The notes beneath the pieces are model-generated. The model was not told the origin of the DNA. It searched no databases and saw only the letters and a list, made by a program, of their open reading frames with translations. From assembly GCA_954871525.1 (NCBI GenBank), contig OX940865.1:21374420-21438419 (forward strand): DNA of 64,000 nt. Direction: 5' to 3'. Of the stretch, positions 58,740 through 64,000 are shown one piece after another. The translations under genes and the position numbers were made by a program. The stretch's first letter is position 1. Each line of letters begins with the position of its first letter. The DNA comes from Parietaria judaica (Eukaryota; Streptophyta; Magnoliopsida; Rosales; Urticaceae).

Positions 58740-59075
58740 GGTAATTACAGTTACAGTTTTGAATTTACAATTGCAACTTCGTATTTAAAGTTACAGTTCG
58801 AAAAATACAATTCGAATTGCAGTTTTGTATTTACAATTACAGTTTTGTAATTACAGATCTGTGGCTTCAGTTTCGTAATTACAATTTCGTAGGTACAGTT
58901 ATACAATGAATAACTACAGTTTCGTAACTACAATTTCGTAATTACAGTTACGGTTTCGTATAGAAGTTTTCATAATAATATTTGTAAATATTGTTACAGT
59001 TTTTATAGTTCTATAGTTACAATTTCGTAACTCCTATTACATAATTAGAGTTTCGTAATTACAATTTCACAACTT
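58740..59075. repeat. Degenerate TTACAGTTTCGTAA array
   Basis: Many diverged copies of (A/T)TACA(G/A)TTTCGTAATTACA occur with periods of about 12-24 bp. This looks like simple expansion inside the inverted-repeat element. Confidence 0.75.
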
Positions 59076-59678
59076 ATGAATATATGATGATAATTTCTTA
59101 AATTCCCCGTACAATTACGTTTTAAATTTGCTAATTTTTAGAAAATTAGTTTAAATTCATACATTAATATTTATAATAAACGCTTATAACATGAAATTAG
59201 GTGTTGAACCCAATGCATATATGGAAATAAAGTGTAATGACTTATTCTCCTAATCATAGGGATTTTTTTTTCTTATTTTTTTTTATTTAAGATTAGTTGT
59301 TTTAATGAAGAGTATTGGATTAGCTTATAATTATTTGAATATTCCTATTAAATAGGAAGACAAATTACACGTTAGCTTAAAAGTGTATTTATGTATTATT
59401 TTGTTAAAAATATGCTATAATTAAGGAATGATAATATTTGTACATTATAAAAATATATAACGTTTAAAAACTCCACAAAATTAGGATGATTTAGATAATT
59501 ATTATAATAGTTAAATATTATATATAAGGAAATCAGTTTTAATTCTATGTAATACAAAACCAAGAGTATCACCGTCTATAAATTATAATTTGGGTAGTAT
59601 TTAATGGTATTAAATCTTGTGGGCATTTTTAAAAAAGGTTTGGGTGCAAATGTGCATTTTCCCCATTTACCCTTAAAA

Positions 59679-60380
59679 CTACACGGTTTACGGTCGTTAC
59701 AACATCAAAAGTTCTATAAATTATTAAAATTTTATTTTGATACATGTATTATATCCGTAATAAGAGTCTTAGTCTCTAATGGGACTCAACTAAATTCAAC
59801 CACTAGTATGAAAACATAGATTATACCACGGCTCTGAACCGTAGACTAAAATTTTCATTACGGTATTTAAGGCTCGAGTAAGGTATGGAAGTCTAAACTT
59901 TGTGAAACGGATATTGTCGTCAATAAGAAAAATCTTGGCACAAAGAGATATCGAAGACGTGAGGTTTTGGATTTTTAGCCAAATTTCGAAGTTTAGGCCC
60001 TCAAAACGAAGATTTTCTGTTCGGGTAAATGTTTTCAGACTTTTTTTATAAGGATACTTTTCATGTTATTTATATTCATATAGTGTTTTAATGTTCACAT
60101 AGTGTTCTCGAAGTTCATATGGTGTTCTTGACGTCCATATAATGTTTTCAATGTTAATTTGATTTTGGTGTTCTTGATGTTCATATTGTGTACTCGAGTT
60201 TGCATATGTGCTCTAAAAATTGACCTAAAGTTTACAACCAATTCAAAAAGTAACGATTTTGGGGCTTATACATTGGAATTGGACTAAAAAAAATTCTCAT
60301 GGGTAAATATGTAAGGATTAAACTGCCGACGATCAATGCTACAGGAAATGCTACAACATTTTTAGTAACATTTATATATT
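59679..60380. repeat. 0.7-kb tandem repeat, copy 2
   Basis: A unit of 702 bp starts CTACACGGTTTACGGTCGTT and ends TTTATATATT. It is directly followed by the next unit at 60,381, which proves a head-to-tail arrangement. Confidence 0.8.
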
Positions 60381-60875
60381 CTACACGGTTTACAGTCGTT
60401 ATGACAGTAATGTTACTATAAATTATTAAAATTGTATTTTGAGACCTGCATTATATTCGTAATAATAGTAGTAGTCTCCAGTGGAACCCAAATAAATTCA
60501 ACAACTTGTACTAATCATAGATTATACCACGACTCTGAACAATGGACTAAAATTTTCACTACGGTATTTAAGCTTCGATAATGTAGGGAGGTCTAAACTT
60601 TTTGATGCAGATATCGTCCTCAATATAAAAAACTTGGCACACAGAGCTTTCAAATACGTGAGCTTTTTGGATTTTAGTCGAATTTTGACGTTTAGGTCCT
60701 CAAAATGAAGATTTTTTGTCGGGTAAATGTTTTCAGACTTTTTTTTATTTGGATTATTTTCATGTTTTTTACATTTATATAGCGTTTTTAATGTTCACAA
60801 ATGGTGTTTTTGACGTTCATATAATGTTTTTAATGTTAATTTAATTTTTGCGTTGTTTATGTTATTATATATATA
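60381..60875. repeat. 0.7-kb tandem repeat, copy 3, truncated
   Basis: It starts CTACACGGTTTACAGTCGTT and follows the unit for about 490 bp until it is cut by a hAT MITE at 60,876. I could not find the missing end beyond the MITE. Confidence 0.7.
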
Positions 60876-61560
60876 CAGTGGCGATTTTACATTGGGTCGT
60901 GCGGGATCAGCCGCCCCCACTCAATCTGAGATTCCGAGTTAAATTTTTTAATATTTATAAGATCATTAATATTAAAAAGTTACTCATTAATTTGTTAGTC
61001 TTACATTGTGGTGTACTAGAAAAAGATGTACAACTTAATTTTACTTTTTGATGAAATGTCCAAGGTTCAATTCTCACCATAGACATAAATATGAATTTTT
61101 TTCCTTTTGATTATTTTTTATTTTCAATAGCAAATCTATATAAATTACTAAAAAGTTACAAAACATATTATCTGTACTAATACATATATTTAATAATTCA
61201 CACACATTTTATTTAAGTCTATTATTAAAAATTATTTTAACACATACATCATTAAACTATCCCATATTCATGTTATTCAAATATTAATTTATCATACAAT
61301 GACTGAATATTCAACAATCTTCTTAAAATTATCTTTCATAAAAAAATTTAAGAATTAAGTATGAGAATCTAAGAAAAATATATTTTATTGTATCGATAAA
61401 GAGATTATAATAAATTATTTTAGTTGATAGAAATTTATAAATGACAATTTTAATGCAATATATGTTATTATATTACGCGTTTTAATATTTCATCTTATTT
61501 AAAAAATTACGTTATGTTATTTTTCACCCCCACTCGTGAAGTTTTCTGGCTTCGCCCCTA
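60876..61560. mobile_element. hAT-like MITE, 685 bp
   Basis: The short inverted ends are CAGTGGCGA at 60,876 and TAGGGGCGA read on the minus strand from 61,560. The sequence CGAAGCCAG at the right end resembles the GGCGGAGCCAG end of plant hAT MITEs. TATATATA lies on both sides, which fits but does not prove an 8-bp target duplication. Subterminal GTGGGGG motifs are inverted. The core is AT-rich and non-coding. Confidence 0.65.
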
Positions 61561-62309
61561 TATATATATATATATCATATTTGTCCATACTCTTGAATGA
61601 CTTCACAACTGATCATATATTTGCTTATATTAAATCGTCAAATTAACGAAATATGAAAAGACAAGAAAAAGACTAATTTCCATTTAAGATTTATTATATT
61701 TTTCAACCTCAAATGTTTTCATTTCTTTAACTACCTTTGAATATTGTCTGAACTTTCTCGGAAAGTGCTTAAGGTCGTGGAAAATGGCCGGTTTGGCGTG
61801 AAGCTAGGGCAGCAAATTTAAAACGCTATTAAATTTGTCTGAATCGGTCATCACACTCACTCACACATATATATATAACATATATATATTTATATTAATC
61901 TAGGCATGTGTGTGACACAGAACATGTATACGACTACTAATTGGTAGTTGTGATTATTAACTAACCAAGTAATTATATTATTACAGAACATGTCTTATTC
62001 AGATAGTATTATTTTGATTTGTCACTATGACAACGAGATCAGAATCTAGCAAACACGTTAAGAATGAAAGAAATCCTGTTAAATATATTTGTTTAATTAT
62101 GCTCCATTGTTTTTAATATGCAGACATTACGTACTATATATGATTTCTATGTCAAGATGAATCAATATTATATTTCCATTGTAATTTTTGTCACATATTT
62201 TAGTTCGGAATCTTATGTGTGGAGAGAAGAATCTTAAGCTGAATAAATATGAAATAGTTAGTCTTTGAAAGATAATTCACTAATGAGATAGCTCAAGCTT
62301 GGTGCCGTC
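61561..62309. other. Intergenic, no gene seen
   Basis: This is AT-rich spacer with a TA microsatellite at its start. Nothing else is supported. Confidence 0.55.
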
Positions 62310-62809
62310 TAGAGCTGCACATGGAGCAATCGCGACCGATCGCGACTAAAGTCGCCAAAATCGCGACTGTACACGTCGCGATGCGTCGTGGCGTGCCTGG
62401 TCGCGATGCGTCGCGACGTGGTCGCGATTTAGCGAGGAAGGACCAAAAAAAAGGGTGCGGCAAAAGTTATTTTTTGTTTCCAATGTTTAATTTTATTAGT
62501 TTTTATCCGTTTTTATAATATTAAATTATGTAAACTTATTATTTAAACTTTATTTATTTCAAAATTAATATTTTAGTATATTATGACCCCGTAACATATT
62601 ATTAATTTTAAATTATAAGTTAATTTTTAAGTTGTAATATATGTTAATAAGTATGTACGTGTACCATATTAATAATTATTAAAATTCTAAAACAAATAAG
62701 TAAATATGATAAAACAAGATATTAAAAAAAAAGTTGTATTATTCATTGTGAATATTACAATATGGTGGAAGAATTTGTAAATATTCAGTGTAAATATTAC
62801 AAGATGCCT

Positions 62810-62875
62810 CACTAAAACCTCTCTCGTAAAACCCTCCTTAGGGACATAAAACCAAGAGAGGAAAGAGCACATCAT
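62810..62875 (-). other. Conserved block downstream of the hAT frame
   Basis: GCCTCACTAAAACCTCTC and GAGAGGAAAGAGCAC on the plus strand lie just downstream of the coding frame. They match the arrangement GCCTCGTTAAAACCTCTC ... GCGAGGAAAGAGCGC beside the other hAT gene (about 49,026-49,086). The inner parts form short inverted pairs. The two elements have different termini. Confidence 0.6.
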
Positions 62876-62893
62876 ATTGGCGTTTACATTGCG

Positions 62894-63682
62894 TCACTCG
62901 GGGAACCAGTCGTTAAACCTTTGCGTCATAAGCTCTAGCTCGGTTGGCTCGGTCCGTTGGGCGATGGTGGGGTTGCGGAACATCCAATCGTTCAACACCA
63001 CCGCTTGCTCGAGGTGTGTGGGAGTTGTTGACGCCCTCCGGTCGTCGATTATATGCTGAGCCGAGCTGAACGCGCTCTCCGAAGCAACGCTGGAAATGGG
63101 GATGGACAGTATATCCCTCGCCATTCTCGCCAATATCGGGAATCTTTCCCGTTGATTCTTCCACCATCCAATCACATCGAACTCGACGGAGTCCTCGTCG
63201 ATCCGCAGGCCGTAGTACCGCTTCAGTTCTTGCGGGGCACCGTCCGTTTCCTCCGCTCGTGCCGGTGGCGTACCGGATCCCGATGCTTCTCCGCGATCCA
63301 GTCTTTGCTTCAGTCTCCGGACAAATGCTAGGCCGGTCTTGGTTGGGCTTTCCATAACTGCCCTTTGCTCCGCCTCCACGTTGAACTGTGGGAACCGCCG
63401 ATCGTATTCACTGTAAAGTTCATAAAAAGCTTCATTAACAACCTTAATATAATCACAACTGGCGTGGTGCTGGGCCACCGCCCGGACTAGACTAGGTCTT
63501 AGAGACCGTACTGTATCGTCGGGATAATTTGGATTGTGAGGGGAAGGGAATAGTTCTGCCGGTAGCCTAACGGGAATGTAGTCGTCGGGACAAGTATCCG
63601 ATGTTCCCCCTTGTAGAAATTGGGGTTGCAAATTCCTGGCCGCCCTTCGACCCCCGGAACTACCGCCGCTTCTTCGAGACAT
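62894..63682 (-). pseudogene. Truncated hAT transposase, 262 aa
   Basis: Only the C-terminal part of a hAT transposase is readable. NEAFYELYSEYDRRF at about 83-97 resembles the helix before the dimerisation region, which spans about 175-240 (DVIGWWKNQRERFPILARMA, SIPISSVASESAFSSA, NDWM). The BED zinc finger and the RNase H-like core with its aspartates are missing. The first 30 residues are Ser/Gly/Arg-rich (MSRRSGGSSGG). The frame is open from an ATG, so a short protein could be made, but it cannot be a transposase. The likely origin is an internal deletion fusing the N-terminal codons to the last third. Confidence 0.8.
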
Positions 63683-64000
63683 AATGATAGAACTTTAGGA
63701 ATTTAGAAAATTGGAACTTTGGAACTTTAGAACTTTGGAACTTTGGAACTTGAGAGAATTTGAGAACTTGAGAACTTGAGAGAATTTGAGAGAGAGATGG
63801 AAGATTGTTGGTGAGGAAATGAGGGAGGAAGAGGTGGTATTTATAGGGTTTGAGGAGAGGGTGGGGTGGGTGAATAATTATTGTGGTGGGTGAATAATAG
63901 TGGGTAAAAAAAATAAAAATTTGAAATTTTAGGGTTGAATTCGAATAAAGTAGGTAAAAATTGTGGTTGGGTAATAAATTTCGGGTGAAAAACGTGTTAT

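Larger units (their letters stand above)
58100..59678. mobile_element. Inverted-repeat element with possible captured gene piece, 1.58 kb
   Basis: It sits exactly between two tandem-array units. Its ends are imperfect inverted repeats of about 45 bp: AAATATGCACAAACCTTGTT at the left, and GCACCCAAACCTTTTTTAAA read on the minus strand at the right, both followed by a GCCC block. The ends resemble AT-rich Mutator-like termini. A GC-rich island (58,400-58,690) and a low-complexity array (58,740-59,075) lie inside. I found no clear 9-bp target duplication. Confidence 0.5.
62310..64000 (-). mobile_element. hAT element of the TCGCGAC family, cut by window edge
   Basis: The left end TAGAGCTGCACATGGAGC is at 62,310, followed by dense TCGCGAC/GTCGCGA repeats to about 62,430. 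The 8 bp before it (GTGCCGTC) would be one target duplication; the right end is not in the window. Its non-coding parts match both halves of the 802-bp element at 30,719. It carries a shortened transposase frame on the minus strand (62,894-63,682). Confidence 0.88.

Noticed and set aside
1..64000. CRISPR array, bacterial operons or organelle insertion
   Set aside because: Repeats lack regular spacer structure, genes have plant introns and promoters, and no plastid or mitochondrial gene was recognised.

Overview
The window reads as nuclear DNA of a flowering plant, most likely a eudicot. It has AT-rich intergenic DNA, GT-AG introns, TATA boxes and plant-specific gene families: a CC-NBS-LRR immune receptor, an SDP1 lipase, a PICBP-type calmodulin-binding protein and a calmodulin-like protein. 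It also carries many DNA transposons of the PIF/Harbinger, hAT and possibly Mutator groups, one copia-type LTR element and a tRNA-derived SINE. I cannot name the species. All calls come from reading the sequence; no database search was possible.

Region 1 (1-14.3 kb) holds three small minus-strand genes that share the N-terminal signature MAG...FFPTDF.(Y/F)PR. Two of them sit in a diverged tandem segmental duplication (about 0.8-6.3 kb and 8.75-11.9 kb). A 2.7-kb PIF/Harbinger element with an apparently intact 410-aa transposase is present only in the first copy. Region 2 (15-22.4 kb) has a six-exon aldose 1-epimerase on the minus strand, a MITE with long inverted arms, and a single-exon CC-NBS-LRR receptor on the plus strand.

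Region 3 (23-40 kb) begins with a GC-rich non-coding hAT element. A two-exon calmodulin-binding protein gene (minus strand, 1011 aa) with a 39-nt internal repeat array follows. The region ends with a three-exon SDP1-type triacylglycerol lipase (plus strand, 815 aa). The order PICBP next to SDP1 matches what I recall of Arabidopsis chromosome 5. An 802-bp hAT element lies between them.

Region 4 (40-64 kb) has one host gene, a CML35/36-like EF-hand protein with an upstream ORF overlapping its start. The rest is mobile DNA: a SINE, a 303-bp hAT MITE, a 651-bp hAT element carrying an snRNA-type promoter motif, a 2.74-kb hAT element with a transposase ORF, and a 4.1-kb copia-type element whose 691-bp LTRs look identical. 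Further right are a 0.7-kb tandem array split by an inverted-repeat element with a possible captured gene fragment, another hAT MITE, and a hAT derivative running off the right edge. Three elements (30.7, 43.6 and 62.3 kb) share termini and subterminal TCGCGAC repeats, and look like members of one hAT family at different stages of internal deletion.

The host genes are unrelated in function: sugar anomer conversion, immunity, calcium signalling and oil breakdown. The less expected signals are the small-protein family, the hAT deletion series, the overlapping uORF, the candidate Pol III unit inside a hAT element, and the decayed copia element with near-identical LTRs.
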